Shown here piece after piece: positions 54,460 through 63,155 of a stretch of DNA of 64,000 nt (its first letter is position 1; each line of letters starts with the position of its first letter). The notes under the pieces are model-generated. The model had not been told where the DNA came from. It did no database searches and saw only the letters and a list, made by a program, of their open reading frames with translations. A program made the position numbers and the translations under genes. This DNA comes from Komarekiella atlantica HA4396-MV6 (GTDB lineage: Bacteria > Cyanobacteriota > Cyanobacteriia > Cyanobacteriales > Nostocaceae): the NCBI GenBank assembly GCA_019359395.1, contig JAHHHK010000021.1, positions 62,001-126,000 of the forward strand, in the 5' to 3' direction.

Positions 54460-55002
54460 ATGACTACAGCATTAAAAGCAATCAACGGTGGCAGCAAACA
54501 GCGAAACGAGCGGAAACTTGCTGACGCGGACAAATCGATTAGACCACATTGCAAAGTATCAATTGAGGATATTAACTGGGTTCGTCAACAGCCTCCATCT
54601 GTGCAGCAGCTTTGGTTAGATAGCGTGGCGGCTGAACAATTCGGGGGTTCTGCTCATAAACTCGATACTAACCTCACCTACAAATCTTTGCAAAAAGCAG
54701 GGGCGGCGTTAACTGCCCAAGGATTATTTCAGTTTGAGGAAGTGTTTGGTCGTTTACCTTCCGGTAGACCTGGGCTGATTGGGTATCGAGTTCGCAATCT
54801 TCACGGTTATTACAATCGCTTTTACTGGGAATCGTCCACGTCTGCGGAAACCAATTCTTGTGACGAGAAAGCCGTCCACACGGGGGAGAAAGTAAACCAG
54901 CCCGGACGGAATGAAAACCATCCCAAAGTGGAACAAATCCAGCCTGATTTGGAATCATTCCAAAAGAATGGTCAAAAAAGTGACCAATTGCAAGGGTTCT
55001 AA
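54460..55002 (+). CDS. Hypothetical plasmid-type protein, 180 aa
   Basis: Residues about 30-125 form a folded domain that looks like a winged helix (INWVRQQPPSVQQLWLDSVA, LDTNLTYKSLQKAGAALTAQ, YRVRNLHGYYNRFYW), of the kind found in replication or transcription regulators of cyanobacterial plasmids. The last 50 residues are Gln/Asn/Lys-rich and disordered. It may originally have been linked to the next gene. No named family. Confidence 0.6.
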   Translation: MTTALKAINGGSKQRNERKLADADKSIRPHCKVSIEDINWVRQQPPSVQQLWLDSVAAEQFGGSAHKLDTNLTYKSLQKAGAALTAQGLFQFEEVFGRLPSGRPGLIGYRVRNLHGYYNRFYWESSTSAETNSCDEKAVHTGEKVNQPGRNENHPKVEQIQPDLESFQKNGQKSDQLQGF

Positions 55003-55038
55003 AAACCTAACAACGTTTCTAACTACCCCAAAACTACC

Positions 55039-55066
55039 TACCAACAACCTTAGTTGGTTGTTGGTA
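55039..55066. promoter_or_regulatory. Perfect 11-bp hairpin at the next gene's start
   Basis: TACCAACAACC (55039-55049) pairs with GGTTGTTGGTA (55056-55066), loop 6 bases. The right arm touches the ATG at 55066, so the hairpin in mRNA could hide the translation start or end transcription after the 54460 gene. Confidence 0.55.
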
Positions 55067-55719
55067 TGGTAGTTGGTTCTGACGCGCCAAGTGAAAATTT
55101 ACAAGTTGAGGAGACGGCTCACGCGCCTTTGAGGGGCGCGTCGCCTCCATGCATTGAAAGCGCGTCAGAACAAGAGGAATCGCCTACGGCGAATGACTGC
55201 ACGTCGCTGACGCTCGTGGATGTTGTACCAGATGAATCTGAAGAGTTGGAGGAAGAAAACCAAGTTACTGGTGAAGAGGAGAAAGATTGTCAAGGAGGCA
55301 ATTGTTCCGCCCCCTCTGTCGTCCAAAATAAAAAATGCTCAACTTTAGCGATCGCAAAAACACTAGAGCTTGTAGAACAGAGTCAACCTGCTTCTCTACG
55401 AGACGCGCAAGGGACATTGACGGTTGAAAACTCAGTTTCGGGTGGAGTGCTGCAAGCGGATCATGGAAGCACAAGTTCCGCGCCACAGGCTGATAAATGG
55501 TCGAGTGAGGCGATTGCTGTTCGGTCAAAAGCTAGGCCCTGGCGGATGGAGAAGCTTAAAATGGCAGGGATTCTTAGAGAAAAGCCTGATTTTGACTTTT
55601 TACTGGAATGTTGGCAAGATGACCCCGCTTTAGAAATTGTCATTAAAAAGCTGCTGGCGAAGTTTCCGCAGTGGGGTATCGCTTGTGTGGATGGGATGCT
55701 GGTGAAGTGGGACGAGTAG
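55066..55719 (+). CDS. Hypothetical protein with disordered head and small C-terminal domain
   Basis: About 217 residues from the ATG at 55066. The first 150 are low-complexity, acidic (ESEELEEENQVTGEEEK) and partly encoded by the dispersed Nostoc repeat words (CTTCTCTACGAGACGC near 55390), so repeats have invaded or formed the coding region. The last 65 residues are conserved-looking: WRMEKLKMAGILREKPDFDF, LLECWQDDPALEIVIKKLLA, WGIACVDG. No family recognised; probably a plasmid accessory protein in one unit with the 54460 gene. Confidence 0.5.
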   Translation: MVVGSDAPSENLQVEETAHAPLRGASPPCIESASEQEESPTANDCTSLTLVDVVPDESEELEEENQVTGEEEKDCQGGNCSAPSVVQNKKCSTLAIAKTLELVEQSQPASLRDAQGTLTVENSVSGGVLQADHGSTSSAPQADKWSSEAIAVRSKARPWRMEKLKMAGILREKPDFDFLLECWQDDPALEIVIKKLLAKFPQWGIACVDGMLVKWDE

Positions 55720-55786
55720 CGATCGCATCTGGTTCGGACTTGTTAAATACTCCGTATTTAACTGAATCTTGTTCCCCAAAATTGTC

Positions 55787-55981
55787 TCAATATTCTACCC
55801 AAATTGGATACCTTGGTAGAGGTTCGCCACAGATAGGGTAAGGAAGTACAGGATATTTTTTAGCAGCCTCCAGAATAGTTCTGTGATATTGATTAATTCC
55901 ATCTCCAAAATATGAATCTATAACCATAGGATTAGCTGTTTTTCCTCGCCAATTACAAAAATTACAGATTAAAGTTTCCAA
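55787..55981 (-). CDS. Small hypothetical protein with CxxC motif
   Basis: A 64-codon frame from a TTG at 55981; the ribosome site is unclear. It begins LICNFCNWRGK, half of a zinc ribbon, and later has YPICGEPLP, a possible second half with one Cys lost. Possibly a remnant of a longer zinc-ribbon protein. Confidence 0.4.
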   Translation of the reverse strand: METLICNFCNWRGKTANPMVIDSYFGDGINQYHRTILEAAKKYPVLPYPICGEPLPRYPIWVEY

Positions 55982-56036
55982 GTGAACTTTTTGAAAAAAT
56001 CAGGGCTTGAAAATTCTCAAAATGACATTTTTTAAA

Positions 56037-57578
56037 TTACATAGTATCATCCAGTTTAGTGGTATCATCGCTTTCCTCATATTCTTCTATTTCAAGTGTT
56101 AAACGTAAAAACTGATCCTTAATTAACTTAATAGTGTCGGGATGTATTTTTGCAGTTTTACGTCTTACTTTCCATTCTGCAATTGCATCATATGTGCAAT
56201 GCCGAAGATAGTTGAGAACACCATCACTACCTTTAAGCTGAAGCCAATGAGGATGCAATGTATTTACAATAACAATTACTTCAGATGCTCTTGTTGCTTC
56301 AACTGTAACATACGGGTCATTTGGAGACATATCTGAGTTTATATATAATTTTATTATAATGTCACCAATCTCGGCTTTAAAAGTTTCGGTCCGCTTCTCT
56401 GCTATAGACTGTAAGATTCTGCCAACAACTTCATCAACAATATCTTGAGTTGGTACAGGCTCTATTGAGATTTTATCTATAATTTCAGGTGATAAAAGTT
56501 CTTTTTTTAACTCGTCAATAGCTATTTTAGTATCTGCTTCTGATGGGCCTCGTGAATCATCTTTTCTTTTCCTATACTCTTTAGCGAAATCACGATAATC
56601 TTTAGAAGATTTCAACAATTCTTGTTCTACTTTTTCCTCTTGATCGCGCTGCCAAAGTATGTCATCTTTTGTATGGCTGACTTCAAAACCATTTAAATTT
56701 ATTTCACCTACTAAACGTTGATTGATTAAATCATTTGAACCTTGAGGTTGATCTCCATAAAGAGTTGAAGGTCGCCAGGAATCCGGCCATCCTTTAATAA
56801 CACGACCATATTGAATAATTGAAAAACCAGCGTTTGCTCGACTGCCACTCTCAAGAATACCTACCCATCCATTAACATTTTTATAATCTACAACAAATTC
56901 AAAATTTTTCTTGTATGTAGAGCCATCAATAGCTTTAAGTAATTCTGGCTCTCTCCAAAACAATGGTGTTCCTTGCCAACTTAATTTTAATATTTGTTTA
57001 CGTAAATCTTGACGATAAATTGAACCTAAGTATTCTTTAATCTTACCAATTGTACGCCCTTGAAACTTTTGATTATGATTAGTTATTTCAATAATCGTAT
57101 AATGTTCATCTTGAGATTTACCACTAACACTTGAGTAAGAAAGTTTATTCCCATTTTGTAAAGCAAGTTTTTCGACATCAATTAAAACTGAATGCTCTAC
57201 TGTATCTCCCAATTTCTTAGTCCTAATTGTCCATGTATTACCAATCCAACAAGCAGCTGTTTTTAAACCCATACCATACTTTGAACGTCCATGAGTATTA
57301 TCAGGTCTGCGAGCTATATGTAAAGCGTTTCTTAAATCTTCATATGACATACCCATTGCATTATCTGTTATCCTGAACAAATCTTGATCTTGTTCATATA
57401 CGATAGCGATAGCAAGAGTTACTTTTTCTTGAATAAAAATTGTATCTAAAATATTTTTATTATTAAAATATGATTGAGTTGAATTATCAACAAATTCTGC
57501 TATTGCGTACCAAGGTTTATAAGCCAGTCTCTTATAAGATGTTATAATGTCTGATCCAATAATTAATTCAAGTTCCAT
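56037..57578 (-). CDS. MORC-like GHKL ATPase (restriction-associated)
   Basis: A 513-residue protein; ATG 57578 follows AGGAAATTGTTT. The GHKL (HSP90/MutL/MORC) ATPase motifs are: N box AIAEFVDNSTQS (about 28-39), G1 box FRITDNAMGMS, and G2/lid HGRSKYGMGLKTAA. A second S5-like domain follows (SRANAGFSIIQYGRVIKGWP), then a charged helical region and a C-terminal beta/alpha domain. MORC-type ATPases occur in bacterial restriction loci beside C5 methyltransferases, where they are thought to move or loop DNA. It is the last gene of the methyltransferase operon. Confidence 0.85.
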   Translation of the reverse strand: MELELIIGSDIITSYKRLAYKPWYAIAEFVDNSTQSYFNNKNILDTIFIQEKVTLAIAIVYEQDQDLFRITDNAMGMSYEDLRNALHIARRPDNTHGRSKYGMGLKTAACWIGNTWTIRTKKLGDTVEHSVLIDVEKLALQNGNKLSYSSVSGKSQDEHYTIIEITNHNQKFQGRTIGKIKEYLGSIYRQDLRKQILKLSWQGTPLFWREPELLKAIDGSTYKKNFEFVVDYKNVNGWVGILESGSRANAGFSIIQYGRVIKGWPDSWRPSTLYGDQPQGSNDLINQRLVGEINLNGFEVSHTKDDILWQRDQEEKVEQELLKSSKDYRDFAKEYRKRKDDSRGPSEADTKIAIDELKKELLSPEIIDKISIEPVPTQDIVDEVVGRILQSIAEKRTETFKAEIGDIIIKLYINSDMSPNDPYVTVEATRASEVIVIVNTLHPHWLQLKGSDGVLNYLRHCTYDAIAEWKVRRKTAKIHPDTIKLIKDQFLRLTLEIEEYEESDDTTKLDDTM

Positions 57579-57637
57579 AAACAATTTCCTAAATACTTAA
57601 AATTAAAAGAATTAATAAAAATTATGTATTTTTTTAG

Positions 57638-58474
57638 CTATAGTAAATGCGCGTTACATACAACTCGGAAACCGAGAAAATCATATATGTCAAATGGTGA
57701 ATAGCTGAAGCGATACGCAGAACGACAAACCAAAGAGTTATGATACCATGAGCCACCACGCAGCAGCATAGTTTGATTATTATTTCTATCTTGTCTCCAC
57801 GGAATACCATTTGTCGGCGCTCCTTTATAATCTTCATGCCAATGGTCTGCACACCATTCCCAAATATTCCCATGCATATCGTATAATCCAAAAGCGTTAG
57901 CTACTCCAAAGCTACCTACTTCTGTTGTTTCTTCTCGATAAATTCCTTTTGGCCCTCGCCCATAAGAACCGGACCAATTATATCCTTCGTTATCTGTACC
58001 TCTATAATTAGCTACATCAGTAGTAATTGTTTCACCAAAATGAAATGGGGTGCTTGTTCCAGCTCTACAGGCATATTCCCATTCTGCTTCACTAGGCAGG
58101 CGGTATTGTCTTTTTGTACAAGAAGTAAGGCGATCACAAAACTCAACTGCATCATACCAAGACACTTGCTCTACAGGTCGTTTATCACCTTTGAAATGCG
58201 ATGGGTCAAGGTCTAACTCTTTTTGGACTTGCGGTAGCGCTACTACTGCTTTCCACTGTTCTTGAGTAATAGGATATTTACCTATACAAAATTGTTTAAT
58301 GTTTACTAAATGCTGAGGGCTTTCTGATTCCCTATGCTCTAGTTCATCTTCTGGTGAACCCATCATAAAACTGCCCCCAGGAATAAGCACTATATCTAAA
58401 GTAATTCCATTGCCCAGGTCTTCTACGTAGTATTGGGCTGTTTTCTGTGTTCGGTTTATAACTATTTTTGCCAT
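57638..58474 (-). CDS. FGE-sulfatase/C-type-lectin-fold protein in the restriction operon
   Basis: A 278-residue protein that is almost entirely one formylglycine-generating-enzyme-type domain: LIPGGSFMMGSPEDE, VSWYDAVEFCDRL, RLPSEAEWEYACRAG, GLYDMHGNIWEWCADHW and the end RGGSWYHN...CRSAYR...GFRVV. Catalytic FGE enzymes carry two active-site Cys in the last block; only one is here, so binding rather than catalysis is likely. Between W and GFR the variable residues are nearly all of the type reached from Asn codons by A changes, as in diversity-generating retroelement targets. It sits 29 bases after the endonuclease gene and 59 before the GHKL gene. Confidence 0.9.
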   Translation of the reverse strand: MAKIVINRTQKTAQYYVEDLGNGITLDIVLIPGGSFMMGSPEDELEHRESESPQHLVNIKQFCIGKYPITQEQWKAVVALPQVQKELDLDPSHFKGDKRPVEQVSWYDAVEFCDRLTSCTKRQYRLPSEAEWEYACRAGTSTPFHFGETITTDVANYRGTDNEGYNWSGSYGRGPKGIYREETTEVGSFGVANAFGLYDMHGNIWEWCADHWHEDYKGAPTNGIPWRQDRNNNQTMLLRGGSWYHNSLVCRSAYRFSYSPFDIYDFLGFRVVCNAHLL

Positions 58475-58503
58475 CTGCTAACTGTTTGTCTCTAATGTAT
58501 AAA

Positions 58504-59589
58504 TTAAAATTTATTATTATCCACAACTTTTTCCATAAAACAGTCTAAGAATTCTTCCGTAATACCTGACAATTTACGGCGTTGGCATAACGAATATAAT
58601 TCTTCTACTGCCGAGTATGAAAAAAACCTTGTATTCAACGAAATAAATTGCTCTTTATTTGCTTCCTGCAATACTTTTCCTCTTTCATCATCTGCTGTAA
58701 CTATAATGTAGCGAGTTGGAAGTAGAGGAATTTTATTTTGTAAATTCTTCATCCGAGTTAAACCGCTATGAATTCCTATAGAGTCCTCTATTTCAATAAC
58801 TCCAGACATTAATACTCCATTTTTAACCCAAATACAATCAATCGGTAATGCACATTCAACAGCTTCCTTGCAGGGAATAAAAAGTGTTTCATTTTTGAGA
58901 GAAACAAGAATACCTTCATATTCATTAAGTTTCTTATTTTGATAAATTATTGCTTGGCTATTTTGATTAACCCAAGTTTTATAGCCTAATTGTTTCCCAA
59001 TCATAAATAAGGCAATTTGAATCTGTGCATGTCGCATTTTAGAATCAGAATTTAGTTCTTTATTACCTTGCTGAGGAAGAGTTAGTGACTCATAAATAGC
59101 ACTTTGAGAAGGAATTTCTGATATAACCTGTTCCGTTTTTGTTTCAAAAATTTCACCTAAGTTATGAGGTTCGTTAGGCAACCATAAAAGGCATTTATGC
59201 CCTTTGCAGACTTTTATATTGGAAGTATTATTTTCAATACGTCCAGGATAGCAATAATAAAATTCTGGAGTATGGGCTAGCAAGGACTCTAGAACAGATC
59301 GTGTATTATAGCTACCACCAAACAATCTGTCTACATTGATAGGTAAGCTTGGTTTAAGAGCATTAGCAATACGCCATATCATTTGCGAAGATATAGATTC
59401 TTCGCTAGCCATAATTTCGCTTTTTCCATTAGATGGTGTCCAGCGTTTGATTCGTATTGGCCCTTCCGGGAAATCAATCCCAACAATTCGGATAAGTCCT
59501 TGATTTTTGTGATTGATATAATTATAATTTACATTTTTAGGAAGCTTATCTATAAAAGAGACAAGGTTACTTGCAGTAAGTATAGACAT
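58504..59589 (-). CDS. Putative type II restriction endonuclease
   Basis: A 361-residue protein that starts 2 bases after the methyltransferase stop. The N-terminal part (about 1-170) has a possible zinc site (CKGHKC, 128-133). The C-terminal nuclease-like domain has HAQIQIALFMIGKQLGYKTWV (187-206), then D251 in PIDCIWV and EIE at 266-268 in SGVIEIEDSIGIHSGL, a PD-(D/E)XK arrangement with E in place of the final K. Position next to a C5 methyltransferase strongly supports restriction. The recognition site is unknown. Confidence 0.72.
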   Translation of the reverse strand: MSILTASNLVSFIDKLPKNVNYNYINHKNQGLIRIVGIDFPEGPIRIKRWTPSNGKSEIMASEESISSQMIWRIANALKPSLPINVDRLFGGSYNTRSVLESLLAHTPEFYYCYPGRIENNTSNIKVCKGHKCLLWLPNEPHNLGEIFETKTEQVISEIPSQSAIYESLTLPQQGNKELNSDSKMRHAQIQIALFMIGKQLGYKTWVNQNSQAIIYQNKKLNEYEGILVSLKNETLFIPCKEAVECALPIDCIWVKNGVLMSGVIEIEDSIGIHSGLTRMKNLQNKIPLLPTRYIIVTADDERGKVLQEANKEQFISLNTRFFSYSAVEELYSLCQRRKLSGITEEFLDCFMEKVVDNNKF

Positions 59590-59591
59590 AA

Positions 59592-60788
59592 TTAAATATT
59601 CAAAAATAATTTACTTTCACATTTATCAAAATAGTATTTCTTGTTATGTAAAGTATTACTATAAATGAAATTTTGTAATGTATTTGCTAGACCATAAGCA
59701 GCTAAAAATGGTACACCGTTTGCAATAGTTTTAAACATATTGGATAATGACATTGTTGATGGAAGTATAAATTCTTTAGGTAAAGATTGAATAGCTAGTG
59801 CTTCTGAGACACTTATTCTCCTAATTTTATAAGGATGTAAATGAACTTCATTATTACCGTAAGCCGCAGTGGGAGAATACCGCCATCTGTGTAGCCTTTT
59901 AAAGGATTTTCTGGAGTCATCCCCTTCTGCTACTGTCTTAAAACGGATTATTCCCTGACGTGGTTTGAAACAATGAATAAAATTAGCGTGTTCAGAAACT
60001 TTATTTTTATTAAACCAAAATTCCACAGTTAGCTCTTTTTCAATGCCTTCAGGCATATCTAATATAGAATTTTCTTTAAAATCTGTAACAGATGGCCAAG
60101 GTTTTGAATAAATATCTTTCAAAGAGTATTTAACGTGTCGTAACCAAGGAAAAGATTTGTTTATTTCAAATTCTTTTCTACCCACTATTCCTGAAGTTTG
60201 TAAAAATGAAATATTAAACCCAATAAGTATAATTCTCTCTCTATTTTGTGGGACACCATATTCAAGAGCATTAATAAGCCTCTCAGTTAATAAATAACCT
60301 GAGTTAATAAGTTGTATTTTTAAAATTTCATAAAATTGGCGATGTCGCTTTGTTCTCCATAAACCTTTTACATTTTCAAAAAGAAAAAAATCAGGAAGTG
60401 TTTCGCATATTAAATTTACATAACAACCTGATAATTGCCCATTTTCTCCTCCTTCTCCTCTATTTTTACCACCGATTGAAAAATCAGGGCAAGGTGGACC
60501 TCCAATAAATCCAACAATTCCAAATTTTTCGCGTGCTTTCTTTACATAACTATTCAATATTTCAAGCCTATTACCAATACTAATGTCTTTGATATCAGAG
60601 GTATCATAACCAAAAAGGGGTTCTTCTAATCCCATTTTTTGCCGAGAAAATTTATAAGCTTCCATAAAAGGAGGATGAAATTCATTCACAAATATAATTT
60701 TAAAAAGGTCTAAAGCTTCAAACCCTAAATCGAGAAACCCTGCACCAGAAAAAAAAGAAAATATCCCTACTTTTTGCTTTATATCCAT
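59592..60788 (-). CDS. dcm: DNA cytosine-5 methyltransferase
   Basis: A 398-residue protein. Motif I FSFFSGAGFLDLGF binds SAM; motif IV GGPPCPDFS carries the catalytic C100; motif VI FENVKGL; motif VIII QNRERIILIG; motifs IX-X near RRISVSEALAIQSLP and ANGVPFLAAYGLA. It transfers a methyl group to C5 of cytosine. Motif IV reads PPCP as usual. It heads the four-gene operon (methyltransferase, endonuclease, FGE, GHKL), with gaps of 2, 29 and 59 bases. The name dcm is generic; target specificity is not predictable. Confidence 0.93.
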   Translation of the reverse strand: MDIKQKVGIFSFFSGAGFLDLGFEALDLFKIIFVNEFHPPFMEAYKFSRQKMGLEEPLFGYDTSDIKDISIGNRLEILNSYVKKAREKFGIVGFIGGPPCPDFSIGGKNRGEGGENGQLSGCYVNLICETLPDFFLFENVKGLWRTKRHRQFYEILKIQLINSGYLLTERLINALEYGVPQNRERIILIGFNISFLQTSGIVGRKEFEINKSFPWLRHVKYSLKDIYSKPWPSVTDFKENSILDMPEGIEKELTVEFWFNKNKVSEHANFIHCFKPRQGIIRFKTVAEGDDSRKSFKRLHRWRYSPTAAYGNNEVHLHPYKIRRISVSEALAIQSLPKEFILPSTMSLSNMFKTIANGVPFLAAYGLANTLQNFIYSNTLHNKKYYFDKCESKLFLNI

Positions 60789-61157
60789 TAATCTATTTAT
60801 TAATATATTTGTATTATTTTAATATATATTATCTTGTATTGATTTTAAAATAAAATAGATATTGAAGAAGACAGAAGTTATAAGGTAATTTAGACCCATC
60901 TTGAATTGAAGCAACTCAATTGAAGAATAAGTGGGAATCTTAAACCCTTGCTCCCTCTAGTCGCCAGACTATTCGGACATTTATGAGAAGTAATTGATCT
61001 TTTGTCATAAATACCCTCTGCCTTTCTAAATGCAGCAGAATTCATGAGTCAGAATTCAAAAGTGAAACACGCTTTATAGCTTTATACCTGGCTTTGAAAC
61101 TTTGAAACTCAGCTTGTGTACTTTACTTTCATTAAAATCTGCTGCTATAACTATATA
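60789..61157. other. AT-rich intergenic stretch
   Basis: No gene seen. It separates the methyltransferase operon from the upstream vWA/FGE genes and should contain the operon promoter. A direct repeat TTTGAAACTTTGAAACT occurs at about 61091-61110. Confidence 0.5.
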
Positions 61158-63155
61158 TCAAGAATATCTAGTAGCAAAAGCAATACGAAAGCCTTGATTA
61201 AGGGACTTGCTACCCGCAAAAGCATAGTTGCGAGATGCTGCTCGGCATTTCACCGGAGAGGAGTTCCACGAACCACCGCGTTGTAAATAATAACTATTAT
61301 CACTGTTATTTAAGAAAAGACTCCCATCAATAGGTGTACCTTCATAGTTTTCATGCCATTGATCAGCACACCACTCCCAGACATTACCGTGTATATCGTA
61401 TATTCCAAAGGCATTAGCTACACTGAAGTTTTCGACAGAGGTGGTCTCCCTACGATAAACTCCTTTCATCCCAGAACCGTAAGTGTAGTTAGCATCATAG
61501 TTTGCCAAATCAGGTACAATTGTCTCACCGAAGTGGAATGGAGTAGTTGTACCTGCTCGGCAGGTATATTCCCATTCAGCTTCGCTTGGTAGACGGTAAG
61601 GTTTACCAGTATGTTGCGAGAGACGAGTGCAAAACTCAATAGCATCGTACCAAGAAACGTTTTCAACAGGTCGATTTGCACCTTGAAAAGTAGATGAAAA
61701 AGGATCAAGTTCTTGGTTAATTTGTGGAAAATATGATACTGCTTGCCACTGCGCTTGTGTTACTGGGTATTTGCCTATGAAGAAGGTTTGAACAGTTACT
61801 TGATGTTGAGGACTTTCATTACTTGAACGTTCTGGTTCATCTTCTGGAGATCCCATAATAAAAGTGCCTTCAGGGATAGACACCATTTCTAACTGAACCC
61901 CATTACCTAAGTCTTCGATAAAACAATCAGCTTGGTGAAGTCGACGGTGAATGGTTAAATGAAGACGAGCTACCCACTGTTCTATTACATTTTTAACATT
62001 TTTTTTTGTAATTTTTTCACCCAACACTTCTGATAGAATTTTCCATAAATTACGCCCAATCTTATTTGCTAAGTAAGATGAAGAAGCATCTACACCTGAC
62101 ATTAATTCTGCCATCTTTTCATAAGTTTCGCTTGATAATGCTCCCTTTAAAACTAGCAGTTGAACACTATTTAAATGTTCTTCTGTTTTAGTGAAAACTA
62201 TCTCATCCACAATTTGGAGAAGATTATCTGAATTAATTTGAGCAGATTGATTAATTTCTATACGCGCAACTTCAAATTCAAAAGGGTGTAGGTTGATATT
62301 TGGAGTTCCTTTTGTCTCAGCCTCAATCGTAACAGTTGCGACTTCAAATTCAAAAGTATTTATTTGTGGTAAACCTTCAATCCTAGTAACTTTCTGTCTA
62401 GAAGGTTTCAAAGCCTCCGCGAAAAACTCTGGCAGCAACCTTTGCGGGAATGTCAGCTCCTTCTCGTCTACCTGATAGGAACGATTTAGTTCATCTGGAG
62501 TGACAAACTCTGGTGTTCTTAAAATTCGCTGTACTAGCCTTGCGTAGTCTAGCAAATTTGGCTCTTGCTCTAACTGGGATGATAGTTCTTCGGTAATGCG
62601 GACTAATCGTGCTAATTCTGCCCGAATGCCAGACTCAGACAGAATTTTAGTATTTCTCTCACTACTGGTTTCTATAAGGCGTTGGGCAATCTCTCGTACT
62701 GCTTGTTTGCACTGGTTATCGCCCAAATATACCATTGCCGCCCAGCGTTGAGCTTCTATTTCTTGTTGCCGTCTTCCCGGATTAAGCCGACTTAAATAGC
62801 TAACATAACTGTATAAGACCTGGGCTACTTCCTGCATTCGCCGCTTGCCAAAGCGCGGGTTTTGCTGCATTTGCTCTAGCAGATATTCCCGCACATGGGT
62901 TTCCATTGCGTAAAGTTCATAACCAACTTGACTGCACAAGTCAGACAACAACAGGTCAACCTCTGCGACCCAAGGAACTTGCTCACCGCGCAAAAACTCA
63001 TTGCGTAAGTAATTTACTAATTCTGGAGTCAGCACCAAAGGTAATGCCGCATGATACGCCAATAGCCGATAGGACTCATCAAAACGCCACACAAATCTAT
63101 CTACTGCTTGTTTCGCCTGTTCTCGCAATTGTTCTGCATCAGCTAAATCTGTCAT
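61158..63155 (-). CDS. VMAP-type HTH and FGE-domain protein
   Basis: A 665-residue protein. About 1-230 is all-helical with unknown fold; two short repeats FEFEVA (about 268 and 292) follow; about 310-393 matches the helical domain found at the N-terminus of cyanobacterial vWA-MoxR-associated and STAND proteins (SSYLANKIGRNLWKILSEVL, GEKITKKNVKNVIEQ); about 415-660 is an FGE/C-type-lectin domain (IPEGTFIMGSPEDE, RLPSEAEWEYTCRAG, GIYDIHGNVWEWCADQW, RGGSWNSSPVKCRAASR, GFRIAF). It lacks the first catalytic FGE Cys. Its ATG overlaps the upstream vWA gene by 4 bases, so the two are translationally coupled and likely form one complex. Confidence 0.88.
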   Translation of the reverse strand: MTDLADAEQLREQAKQAVDRFVWRFDESYRLLAYHAALPLVLTPELVNYLRNEFLRGEQVPWVAEVDLLLSDLCSQVGYELYAMETHVREYLLEQMQQNPRFGKRRMQEVAQVLYSYVSYLSRLNPGRRQQEIEAQRWAAMVYLGDNQCKQAVREIAQRLIETSSERNTKILSESGIRAELARLVRITEELSSQLEQEPNLLDYARLVQRILRTPEFVTPDELNRSYQVDEKELTFPQRLLPEFFAEALKPSRQKVTRIEGLPQINTFEFEVATVTIEAETKGTPNINLHPFEFEVARIEINQSAQINSDNLLQIVDEIVFTKTEEHLNSVQLLVLKGALSSETYEKMAELMSGVDASSSYLANKIGRNLWKILSEVLGEKITKKNVKNVIEQWVARLHLTIHRRLHQADCFIEDLGNGVQLEMVSIPEGTFIMGSPEDEPERSSNESPQHQVTVQTFFIGKYPVTQAQWQAVSYFPQINQELDPFSSTFQGANRPVENVSWYDAIEFCTRLSQHTGKPYRLPSEAEWEYTCRAGTTTPFHFGETIVPDLANYDANYTYGSGMKGVYRRETTSVENFSVANAFGIYDIHGNVWEWCADQWHENYEGTPIDGSLFLNNSDNSYYLQRGGSWNSSPVKCRAASRNYAFAGSKSLNQGFRIAFATRYS

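Noticed and set aside
57638-58474. True formylglycine-generating enzyme for a sulfatase
   Set aside because: No sulfatase gene nearby and only one of the two catalytic Cys in the last block.
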